A stretch of 64,000 nt of DNA. Origin: Geobacillus thermocatenulatus (GTDB taxonomy: Bacteria > Bacillota > Bacilli > Bacillales > Anoxybacillaceae). Location: the NCBI RefSeq assembly GCF_002217655.1, contig NZ_NEWK01000001.1:630001-694000 (forward strand), given 5' to 3'. The notes under the pieces were generated by a model. The model did no database searches. It had not been told where the DNA came from and saw nothing but the letters and a program-made list of their open reading frames with translations. This document shows positions 17,134 through 25,300 of this stretch, piece after piece. How positions within the stretch are numbered: position 1 is the first letter of the stretch; each line of letters begins with the position of its first letter. The position numbers and the translations under genes were made by a program.

Positions 17134-18054
17134 TCATGTCAACCGGCGGATGAGCCAATAGAGCGCGGCGGCCGCCGCTAGGCCAAGCAGCGTATAAAGA
17201 ACCGGATGTCCGGATCGTTCCGGCGTTTTGTTTTCCAAAGCCGGCGGGTGATCGGTCTTGGCCGTCTTTTCCTTCGTCTGCGGCCGCGTTTCCGTCCCTG
17301 CCCCCTCCCTCTCTCCAGCGGCACGCTTGCCGTACATGCCCGCTCCGGTTCGTTTCGCCTCTTCGTACGCCTTGCGGACGCGCGCTTCGTATTTGTAATC
17401 GCCATAGTCATAAAAGTCTTCGACAAGTCCAGCTTTGGCGAGGTCTTCTTGCAGCAGGCGCTTGCCGACCCACACCCAGGCGAGCAGCCGCTGGTATTTG
17501 TCAAACAGCGCGTTTCCATCGGTCTCAAGCAAAATGTTCCCTTGATGCAAGCGGGAACATGTAAACCGGCTTGCTTCTTTCCCATACGGTTCGACTTGGA
17601 TTGTGCTCTCGGGCGTATCAATGAACAAAAACCGCGTCGTGTATACATGGCCGTTGACGCGGAATTTCGCTGTATCGCCGTCGATGCACTCGACCAATTC
17701 AGCCGGGTAGGTGCGGCCGAGCCGCAGCGTCAGCCGGCCGCTTTTCCCGTTGGACGCATGATTGTCTCGTGTCGTCTTTCCGTCTTTCCCGCCGAGCGCA
17801 TGGCCGTCGAGGTCAATGCGGTCAGGAGTGAGGTTTCGCTTGCATCGTTCATTGCCGTTGTATTTCTGAATAAGTTGGACAAGCTCTTCTTTCGTTTTCG
17901 CCTCTTTCGCGAGCGCAGTCGGTTCATGCAGCAAGTACGTGCAGTCGCTGCCGCGGAAGTGCCCGCCCAACTCATCAAGCTCGCCAGGGTGGGCAAAAGC
18001 GGAAAACGGGAACATCAATAGGAAACAAAACAAGAATATGACCATTCGTTTCAA
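17134..18054 (-). CDS. exported thermonuclease-family (SNase-like) protein with C-terminal anchor
   Basis: About 306 residues from TTG 18054, which has GGAGGG 7 nt upstream (ATG 18045 is possible). A signal peptide ends around FAHPGE. A cysteine-containing region follows (YHYH/YHCR-like, residues 25-85). Then comes a staphylococcal nuclease domain with ECIDGDTAKF, RFLFIDTPES (catalytic Arg and Glu), PYGKEASRF and YQRLLAWVWV (second Arg). The tail is charged and low-complexity and ends in one transmembrane helix (LYTLLGLAAAAALYWL), so the enzyme probably faces outward, tethered. Ca2+-dependent cleavage of nucleic acid is likely. Confidence 0.82.
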   Translation of the reverse strand: MKRMVIFLFCFLLMFPFSAFAHPGELDELGGHFRGSDCTYLLHEPTALAKEAKTKEELVQLIQKYNGNERCKRNLTPDRIDLDGHALGGKDGKTTRDNHASNGKSGRLTLRLGRTYPAELVECIDGDTAKFRVNGHVYTTRFLFIDTPESTIQVEPYGKEASRFTCSRLHQGNILLETDGNALFDKYQRLLAWVWVGKRLLQEDLAKAGLVEDFYDYGDYKYEARVRKAYEEAKRTGAGMYGKRAAGEREGAGTETRPQTKEKTAKTDHPPALENKTPERSGHPVLYTLLGLAAAAALYWLIRRLT

Positions 18055-18305
18055 AAACGATCCCTCCACTCGAAAAACATTTCTTTCTCTTGAACAAGAA
18101 CCGGATGTCCGCAATGGATGGGTTTCAGCACACGATCGCACGTGTTATGCCGGTTTTTGCCGTTTTTCAGCGAAAAATCAAGCCAATATGGCCGTTATCG
18201 CGCTGTTAGGCGATTTGCGTTCGTTTACGATAAAGTTTATCAAAAAAGTGGAACGATGAGGAAACATCTCGTCAATCAAGGATGTTTGAGGGGGGAGAGG
18301 ATGAC

Positions 18306-18825
18306 ATGTCCAACTTGCTTTTCGATGATCAACCGTTGGTCATTTTGCCGCAACTCGCTTTGGCGATCGGGTTGAACGAAAGCATCGTCGTTCAGCAGCT
18401 GCATTATTGGCTCAAGAAAAGTGAAAATGTCCATGACGGTTTGCGGGAAAAGATCAATGCATGGGTGGACGATGCGTCCGAGGAATTAGTGTTGGAAGCA
18501 TTGAAAATCGCGGTGGAAAACGGCGCCAAACGATGGGTGTACGTGGAAACGATTTTGCGCGACTGGATGGAGAAAGGGTACCGGCACCGTGGATGAAGTG
18601 CGCGCTGCGCGGTTGGCGTTTCGGGAACAGCGGATGAAGCAGCGCTCCGCCCCGCCTTCATCCGATGGCGGCAGAACAATGCGGAAACCGATCCGCACCG
18701 AGATCGTGCCAGATTGGCTGAACATGGATTACAGCAAGCCGGAAGACGACGACTTTGACGTTGAAGAGGCGCGCCGAGAGCTCGAGGAACGTCTGAAAAA
18801 ATACAAAACCAACCCGGACGGATGA
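18306..18825 (+). pseudogene. broken DnaD-domain phage-type replication protein
   Basis: The first frame (18306-18596) starts MSNLLFDDQPLVILPQLALA and continues HYWLKK, the start typical of phage DnaD-like replication proteins. It then jumps directly into a DnaD C-terminal domain (INAWVDDASEELVLEALKIA...VETILRDWMEKGYR). The winged-helix middle is absent, as if about 150 codons were deleted. An extra G near 18583-18584 then shifts the frame; the other frame (18589-18825) continues VDEVRAARLAFREQR...LEERLKKYK, the usual C-terminus. It is a doubly damaged prophage remnant next to the tRNA insertion site. Confidence 0.7.
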
Positions 18826-18988
18826 AGCCGAAGAGCGGAAGAGCCCGAGCAGTCCCATCTCATGACGGGAGGTGAACCGAGCGATCCCCCGTGTGCCCCA
18901 AACTTTGAGGTTCAGTCAGGTCGTTCACTAGTGCTGGCGTCCTTTCACGTTTAGATGGAGGAAGGCTTCTTTTGGGAATTTGTTCACA

Positions 18989-19013
18989 GGGAGATGGCGA
19001 TGAGCCATCTCCC
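18989..19013. repeat. perfect 10-bp inverted repeat
   Basis: GGGAGATGGC (18989-18998) / GCCATCTCCC (19004-19013) with a 5-nt loop and no T-run. It lies in the non-coding stretch 18826-19021, where I see no gene. Confidence 0.5.
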
Positions 19014-19021
19014 AAAATGAA

Positions 19022-19050
19022 AATAAAAAACCCTTGCACGGCAAGGGTTT
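19022..19050 (-). terminator. terminator of the truncated tRNA gene
   Basis: On the minus strand AAACCCTTGC/GCAAGGGTTT with a 3-nt loop, then TTTATTTTC, a few nt past the tRNA 3' end. Confidence 0.85.
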
Positions 19051-19056
19051 GGCAAA

Positions 19057-19117
19057 TGGAGCATACCGGGCTCGAACCGGTGACCTTCGCGCTGCCAGCA
19101 CGACGCTCTCCCACGCT
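19057..19117 (-). pseudogene. tRNA-Ala(GGC) truncated at the D-loop
   Basis: Minus-strand reading gives the D-loop (AGCGTGGGA), 3' D-stem GAGC, anticodon arm TCGTG-CTGGCAG-CGCGA (anticodon GGC), T-arm ACCGG-TTCGAGC-CCGGT, acceptor ATGCTCC and discriminator A. Just 5' of the D-loop the expected GCTC and the matching acceptor strand (GGRGCAT) are absent; the sequence there is GACA preceded by unrelated bases. About 13 nt of the tRNA 5' end are missing, so it cannot fold as a normal tRNA. The terminator still follows it. Confidence 0.7.
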
Positions 19118-19276
19118 TGTCAGTTACACTGCCCAAAATCCTTGAAAAACAGCTTCGTGTTTTATTCAAGTAAAAGTATAGCAAATAGCATTTATTATGT
19201 GAATATGACAGTCAATCCAAGAAATGATTTTTATAAAAGGGTGGGGTAAAATGACGGATGGGTGTGCATTTTGTAG

Positions 19277-19306
19277 TTGATATTTTTCTGTTTTTTATGA
19301 TAATAT
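19277..19306 (+). promoter_or_regulatory. promoter for element tRNA-Ala
   Basis: TTGATA at 19277-19282 with GATAAT at 19299-19304 (16 bp) or TAATAT at 19301-19306 (18 bp). It lies 35-40 bp upstream of the tRNA 5' end. Confidence 0.55.
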
Positions 19307-19340
19307 AAGTAGTGTCCGTAATGAAAAGTGTCATAAGAAT

Positions 19341-19412
19341 GGGGCATTAGTTCAGTGGGAGAACGCTTCGCTGGCAGCGAAGAGGTCATCGGTTCGAATC
19401 CGATATGCTCCA
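19341..19412 (+). tRNA. tRNA-Ala(GGC), complete
   Basis: A full cloverleaf of 72 nt. Acceptor GGGGCAT pairs with ATGCTCC (one G-U). D-arm GTTC...GAAC, anticodon arm CTTCG-CTGGCAG-CGAAG with GGC at the tip, T-arm ATCGG-TTCGAAT-CCGAT, discriminator A. CCA is not encoded. It differs at many positions from the truncated minus-strand copy but has the same anticodon. It has its own promoter and terminator, so it is an autonomous unit probably replacing the interrupted host tRNA gene. Confidence 0.9.
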
Positions 19413-19425
19413 TATACATACTAGC

Positions 19426-19454
19426 AAAAGCGACAGTGATGTCGCTTTTTTTTT
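19426..19454 (+). terminator. tRNA-Ala terminator
   Basis: AAAGCGACA/TGTCGCTTT with a 4-nt loop and a long T-run. Confidence 0.85.
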
Positions 19455-19574
19455 ATTTTTTCACTTCGTTGTTAACGTATAATGTTGATTTTTAATTAAC
19501 GGGCAGGAATGTGGAAGAAGGACATTGTATAAATATAGTGGAATTTATTAGTAAGTTTGGGAGGGGTACAATAC

Positions 19575-20174
19575 ATGGAGTTTTTTAAAAACGTTAAGTG
19601 GTTTTTTGAAGAACTGCATGAGGCAAATAAAGAATTTGTGTCTGGTGTAAGACAAGACGTGAAGGAATTTAGAACAGACATGAAAGATATTGTAAAAGAA
19701 CATAATCCTACTATGGGTAAAGTGATTGAAGGAGCAGACAGACTTGCTCAAGCTATTGGTAACTTTATAAAGTCCAATCCTACTATCTTCGAACCAAAAA
19801 ATACAATAGTGCCCGATATGAAATCTATACTTCGAGAATCAAAAGAATGGAAAGAATTAAAAAGAGATTCTGAGTTAGAGTTGGCTGACCACTTAATAGC
19901 TAAACGAAAAGGCTATACTCATCACGGTCTGTATATTGGTAACAATCAGGTAATTCATTATTCAGAAGGTGAAGTAAGGATAGATAGCTTAGAAGATTTT
20001 AAAAAAGATTGTGAAATCAGAGTTATTGATAGCGTGGCTACCTACTCTAAAGAAGAGATTATCAGTAGAGCATTTTCTAGGTTGGGTGAAAAAAGATATA
20101 ATTTGGTTTTTAATAATTGTGAACATTTTGTAAACTGGTGCAGAAGTGGTGGTAAGATGACGGACAGTATATAA
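19575..20174 (+). CDS. LRAT-like (NlpC/P60 superfamily) domain protein
   Basis: About 199 residues from ATG 19575 (GGGAGGGG upstream; the TTG 18 nt earlier overlaps the SD). The N-terminal 95 residues are helical and charged. The C-terminal half has the LRAT/H-REV107 signature: ADHLIAKRKGYTHHGLYIG with the catalytic histidine in THHGLYIG (about residue 115) and NNCEHFVNWCRSG (about residue 178) with the catalytic cysteine in NCEHF. LRAT-fold enzymes are thiol acyltransferases or lipases; the substrate is unknown here. It is the first protein gene inside the element. No signal peptide is seen. Confidence 0.75.
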   Translation: MEFFKNVKWFFEELHEANKEFVSGVRQDVKEFRTDMKDIVKEHNPTMGKVIEGADRLAQAIGNFIKSNPTIFEPKNTIVPDMKSILRESKEWKELKRDSELELADHLIAKRKGYTHHGLYIGNNQVIHYSEGEVRIDSLEDFKKDCEIRVIDSVATYSKEEIISRAFSRLGEKRYNLVFNNCEHFVNWCRSGGKMTDSI

Positions 20175-20228
20175 GGAATTTTTTGTTCAAAATAGAGCTT
20201 GGATGATACTGCATAATAAGATTAGGTG

Positions 20229-20260
20229 AAAGCCATTCTTTCGGGGATGGCTTTTATTTT
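20229..20260 (+). terminator. terminator after LRAT-like gene
   Basis: AAAGCCAT (20229-20236) / ATGGCTTT (20247-20254), then TATTTT. Confidence 0.8.
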
Positions 20261-20598
20261 ATGTTTTAGGGGAGTGTGAGATAAAAAAGAAAAAAGGAGT
20301 TAAGTATTTTTAGAAGGTAATTTATTCGTCATAAATTTTAAAAATACTAGAAAAATATCACATTTAAGAAATATTTATTAACCTACTTCATATTTACTGC
20401 TAAACGAAGCTATTATAAAGCAAATGAGTGATTCCGTTGCTGAAGAGTATGGTGTTTTAGAGGAATTAGAAGGTTATATGAATGATGCGATTGATCACGC
20501 ACTTAACTAACTTTTAAGGGAGGGATTTGAACGAAATAAGAGAGATTATCTCGGATAGTTAAGTAGTCATAAATTTAATAAACGTCTAGAAACAACTG
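20261..20598. other. intergenic region with a short ORF remnant
   Basis: An open stretch ending at TAA 20508-20510 (28 codons from ATG 20424: MSDSVAEEYGVLEELEGYMN...) looks like the C-terminus of a lost protein. It has no SD and is probably debris. Otherwise nothing is seen before the promoter-like motif at 20599. Confidence 0.3.
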
Positions 20599-20633
20599 AA
20601 TTTTAAGAGTTGAATGGAAACCTAATTCATAAT
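20599..20633 (+). promoter_or_regulatory. element promoter-like motif (AATTTTAAGA / CATAAT)
   Basis: AATTTTAAGA at 20599-20608, then TCATAAT ending at 20633. This is one of the recurrent element motifs, about 55 bp before the 20688 gene. A CAACC/GGTTG inverted repeat follows near 20639-20657 in the leader. Confidence 0.5.
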
Positions 20634-20687
20634 AATTACAACCGATTATGCGTGGTTGATTTTTAATAAGAGAGGAGGCGGTTCACC

Positions 20688-22151
20688 TTGAAGCCAAATC
20701 AAAAAGACTCAGTTGTTTCTACAAACACTCAGGTTCACATGACATCAGTTTATACGAGGAATAAGGGTACAAATAAGAGTGTAAAACGATCGTTTAGTCT
20801 TGTGATAAGTAATTTATTAATCAGCACTGTTTTAATGGGAGCGTTAGGCTTCAGTGGAGGTACGGTTGAGGCGGCTTCGTCTACTCAAACACCAACACAA
20901 GTAGCACAAGTGACTCAAAAATATCAAGATGATGCTACACTTTTAGCAAATGTAAATTTAGCACTAGATGTTTTAAAGAAAAACGGTTTGACTTTAGCAA
21001 CATTATCATTGTTACATTCTAGTTTGAAGGATATAGAGAATAAGATAAATGCAAATCAGTTTACTTCAACCAATAATTTATATAAAACACTTGTATTAGC
21101 AGAATCAACATTATCTGGACTTTCGTATAATATTACGTTGGATGTTAGGAATGAATTTGTAGAATCGCTTACGGTTGTAAAGAGGTTAACACCAATATCG
21201 GTGTATATAGATGGAGTACCGCAGTTTTATAAGCAACAGCCGATAGAGCAAAACGGCATAGTATTCGTTCCACTTAGAGATATTTATGAAAAGTTAGGGG
21301 CGAAAGTAACATCTGACACAAAGACGAACACGGTAATCATAACTAAAGGGAATACAGTGATTAAATTACCGAGAGGGAAAGATTTTGCGTATGTAAACGG
21401 CAAATCGGTAAAGTTATCGGCAAAGATGTTTATAAAGAACGGGGTAACAATGATACCAGTTGATTTCTTGAAGGTGTCGTTAGGTTCTTCGGTAGAGTGG
21501 TTATCTGTACCGAAGGTAGTGGTGATCACGAGTAAAGCGCAGACAGTGAACGGGATAAAGGTATTGTACGGTGGTCACACATATGCTAGTAGGAATCAAA
21601 AAGAGTATGATACAGTGATGAAAATAGTAAGAGAGTATATATCAAAGGAATACGACAAGCTTGTTTTTGGCGAATCGAGGAACAAGTATTATTTAGAGTA
21701 TTTAGATGGAGCTAGATTTAATGGTGACAAGAGAGACCGTTCAGAGCGAAATGTAGGATTGTATTTAGCACAAGGCAGTATAGGAGAATTAGTTAGTGCA
21801 GGTGTAAGTAAAGAAGGGGTAATCAGGGCATGGAAGACTGGATTTTTAGCAGGTACATTAGCAAGCGGTACAGTTGACCCAGGCGATGGGAAACCTCGTT
21901 CAGCCTATGACAATTTAGTTCGCAGAGTAAGTGATTGTGATGCACATGCGCAAGTATATTCGGCAGTATGGGATGCGATGGGATATAACACATTAATTAT
22001 TGCAGGTTCAGGTCATGCAGATATGTTAGTACAGATTGAGGGACATTGGTTCAAACCGGGCGCAGGTTCTTTCCTGCGTGTAGACCTCAATGGTTCTTTA
22101 AAGAAAGGTGCTAAGATAATTTTTCAACCCACATATGGTCAAATAAAGTAA
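20688..22151 (+). CDS. exported stalk-domain / transglutaminase-like protein
   Basis: 487 residues from TTG 20688 (SD GAGGAGG). A long N-terminal segment carries an internal signal peptide (about residues 30-63, ending VEAASS). After a helical region comes a copper-amine-oxidase-N-like stalk domain (about residues 165-280; ISVYIDGVPQ, VPLRDIYEKLGA, MIPVDFLK). The C-terminal domain (about 290-487) is transglutaminase-like, with Cys in VSDCDAHAQVYSA, His in SGHADMLVQI, and HWFKPG. The last domain is shared with the 46199 protein. It could cross-link or cleave cell-surface material. Catalytic assignments are inferred from motif spacing. Confidence 0.75.
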   Translation: MKPNQKDSVVSTNTQVHMTSVYTRNKGTNKSVKRSFSLVISNLLISTVLMGALGFSGGTVEAASSTQTPTQVAQVTQKYQDDATLLANVNLALDVLKKNGLTLATLSLLHSSLKDIENKINANQFTSTNNLYKTLVLAESTLSGLSYNITLDVRNEFVESLTVVKRLTPISVYIDGVPQFYKQQPIEQNGIVFVPLRDIYEKLGAKVTSDTKTNTVIITKGNTVIKLPRGKDFAYVNGKSVKLSAKMFIKNGVTMIPVDFLKVSLGSSVEWLSVPKVVVITSKAQTVNGIKVLYGGHTYASRNQKEYDTVMKIVREYISKEYDKLVFGESRNKYYLEYLDGARFNGDKRDRSERNVGLYLAQGSIGELVSAGVSKEGVIRAWKTGFLAGTLASGTVDPGDGKPRSAYDNLVRRVSDCDAHAQVYSAVWDAMGYNTLIIAGSGHADMLVQIEGHWFKPGAGSFLRVDLNGSLKKGAKIIFQPTYGQIK

Positions 22152-22166
22152 AGTAATCCAAGTATG

Positions 22167-22205
22167 AGGTTCGATGCATCAAAACATCGACCTTATATTT
22201 TTTAT
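22167..22205 (+). terminator. terminator
   Basis: AGGTTCGATG / CATCGACCT imperfect stem, then TATATTTTTTA. Confidence 0.65.
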
Positions 22206-22225
22206 ATTTTTCAAGACATGGGTTC

Positions 22226-22265
22226 GATTTTAAGACTAGTTTGGGCATCTAGTTTATTTATATAC
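22226..22265 (+). promoter_or_regulatory. element promoter-like motif (GATTTTAAGA / TTATATAC)
   Basis: GATTTTAAGA at 22226-22235, then an AT-rich -10-like TTTATATAC from 22257. Spacing is slightly longer than in the other copies. It lies 80 bp before the 1730-residue gene. Confidence 0.4.
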
Positions 22266-22346
22266 GAGTACACACTAATGAATAAAAGGGAGTGAAGAAC
22301 AATTATCACTTTTACAAGCAATACAAAAAAGTTAGGAGGGATAAAA

Positions 22347-25300
22347 ATGTTAAAAGTATCGAGTTCAGTTTTAGCATTATCATTAATATTTTCATCGGTT
22401 TCGACAGCGGCTTTAGCGAATAGCGATTCGGTTGTTACGGTGCAAGAAAACCAAGCAACTGAGCAACAGCGAACAGAGTCAGTGACAGTTGAATCTTCAG
22501 GAGTATCGACAACATCGGAAGTAAATAATCAGATTATATCGGATCAGTCAGCATCTAATGGTTTAGAAGGGGGACAGGATGCAGTTAATTCTCAAGAAGG
22601 AAATCAGCAAGTCACACCTCAGAAAGAAAATCAGCAGCCTCAACCAGAGGATCAACAAGTTACACCTCAACAAGAGAATCAACAATCTCAACCAGAAAAT
22701 CAGCAAGTTACTTCTCAACCAAAGGATGAACAAGTTAAAGATCAAGTAGTAACGGACAAGTCAGGAAGAGTTGTAAAAGATGGGCTGTATGTAGACATTT
22801 ACTACACACCAGAGCAATCCGAGAGCACATATATTCCAGAGTTCACATTAGAGCTTTGGTCTGTAAAGGAGAATAAATTAATTGGTACAGCGATAGCCAA
22901 CAGTAAGAATTATGATCGTGAGTCAGGTGTATATCACTTAATGTTTAATCATAGGGGTTACAAATTAGGCGATGAGTTCGCTTTGATTCCTCGCAAGGCA
23001 GATAAGGTATTTAAGTACATCGAGTTTGTTGATGAAAAAGCATACAATGTGAAACCAAACACGTATTATAAATTCGGCATTAAGACTTTTGATTATTATG
23101 AAGGGGAGGAAGGTAAAGAGGTAGCAATAAGAGATTTAACTGGTACAAAATTAAGTCCAATTGGAGGAGCTCTTTACACCGACAATAATAAAGTAGGTTT
23201 AGCGTTAGTGGATGAGTCAGGCGCACCACTTAAGAAGTTTCATATTGAGATTAAGTTATCTGATAAGAAAGGGAGTTTGTCTTTAGTATCTGATGATAAA
23301 GGAATGGTGTGGGTTGACAGAGATAAATTAACACCGAAATTTTTGGTGTCATCGGAAGACAGAGTAGTAAGGGGCGGTATAAATGGTAAAGCGTTAATCG
23401 AGTTGCCTGTATCGGCAGTGACTGGTGGGCAGACTGGAGTATTAACGTATTCGGTAGTATTTGAGCATAAAAAAGAGCTTGGGGTAATTGATCTTAAACC
23501 AGAAGTGTCAGGCAACACGGATTTAAGCAAATCGTGGGCAGAAGCAGATATTAAATTAACAAATGGGAAAACAGTGATCACACAAACGGTAAATTTGAAC
23601 ACGCAAAAGATTTATGGTATTCCAGATGGGACATATAAAGTAGAAGTTGTTAAATCCAAATATGCAAATGTGAAATTAAGGACTTCAACAGTTACAGTAA
23701 AGGGCGGTACGGCATCTTTAGGTATAGTATTTTCACCTAAATATGTCTTAGAGGTTGATAAAGACGGTAAAGACTACAACTTTAGTGTAATCAATGTAGA
23801 TAAAATCTCGAAAAAAGCATACAAGGGTAAAAGCAGTCAAGTTTTTGCGGTAGCACCCGGTGAATCGTATATGTTAAAGGATAATGACACTGGGAAAATA
23901 ACGACAGTAGCGATTGATCTAAAGTCTTTTAAGACAAAGGTTGTATTAGGTGTAGGAGTTGTGTTTGGGGGTACTGTATCAACACCTCATACAGGAGATG
24001 ATATTTATATCATGCTAGTGTTATTCATGCTATCGCTAATCGGGGCTATTGGCAGTTATGTGTTTTACAGGAAAAATGGCAAAATTTCCGCACCTAAAAC
24101 AAAGTTGATGAGTATTTTATTAGTTGGTGCATTATTAACATCGATTTTTTCATCTTTTGCACCATTGAGTGTAGTAGCATCGGACACTAATATCGGAGGA
24201 ACACCACCTGCGAAGGGTGGAGCGACAAGTGGTACACCTGCTGGAACATTCCAGACATCGGATCGAGTAGCAGTAGTACAAGTAGGTTTTATTCCAAATA
24301 AGTTAAAGGCTAATGGTGTAGGGATATTGAATTCTGAATCGAGTAAGCAAGACCTTCAAGATCCATTTAAATTCAACTATGACCATTTGTTATTCTACAT
24401 GGCACCAAACAAGGTATCAGATGGATTATTCAGAAAGACGGGCTCAGGTGTAATAACATTTGAGAATAAAGGTTCAAGTAGCAGAGTTAAGACATTATAT
24501 GGTAAAAACCCTTTATATAAAGGCAGTACAGGTGGTCAAAGTCGTGAAGAGTTAATGAAAAGGACTTTATCTTATGCAGATATATCAAAAAACAGCGACA
24601 ACGCATTTGTAAGTATTGTAGGTAATGCTTTATACAATATCGACCCTAAAAATCCGAATAGAACGTTAGCAGGACCAGGAATTGTAGGAGAGTCTTTCAG
24701 GGATATGTTAGAATGGTATGTTTTATCTATGGAGGGGTACGATAATGACGCATATGCTAAAGCAGCGTCAGATATGTTTAATGGTTATTTAGAGTTAATT
24801 AAAGCCAGAGGAATCTTAAAAGGTGAGCAGTATGATAAGTTTGAGCGTATGATGCGCGAAGCATACAGAAATAAAGAGGTAGTATTCTTTGCTCAAACAT
24901 TAGTAGGGATCAGTGTAAAAGATAATAAGAGTCCGTTATCAAGGGATTATGCATTTATGTCGATTCATGATGCGACAGATTGGTATTTATGGGTTAGAAA
25001 AAAGGCTAGACCTACCGATAGCAAATTAAAGAAGTTATCAGCAAATAGAGAAGCAGAAGCTGTAACAAAAGGTGGAGCCAGTACGGAGGCAGATGGACTA
25101 AGGTCACCGTATAAAGAGAATGGTAATATACCGTTTACGTTCAGAACGTATGCTAGAGATAATTATGCGAGAACGTTAAAACCAATGAGTAAAAACGTAC
25201 CGTTAACAGCAGATGTATCGAAGAACCCATTTGGTGGTTGGGGGTACCAACCTTGGGGTTATATTTATCTTGAAGACCACACTAAAGCACCGAAAATAGA

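Noticed and set aside
19057-19131. Minus-strand tRNA-Ala as a functional gene
   Set aside because: The acceptor 5' strand and D-stem 5' strand do not pair with their partners; homology stops at the D-loop.
20424-20510. 28-codon ORF as a gene
   Set aside because: No SD and open sequence continuing upstream without a start; more likely a gene remnant.
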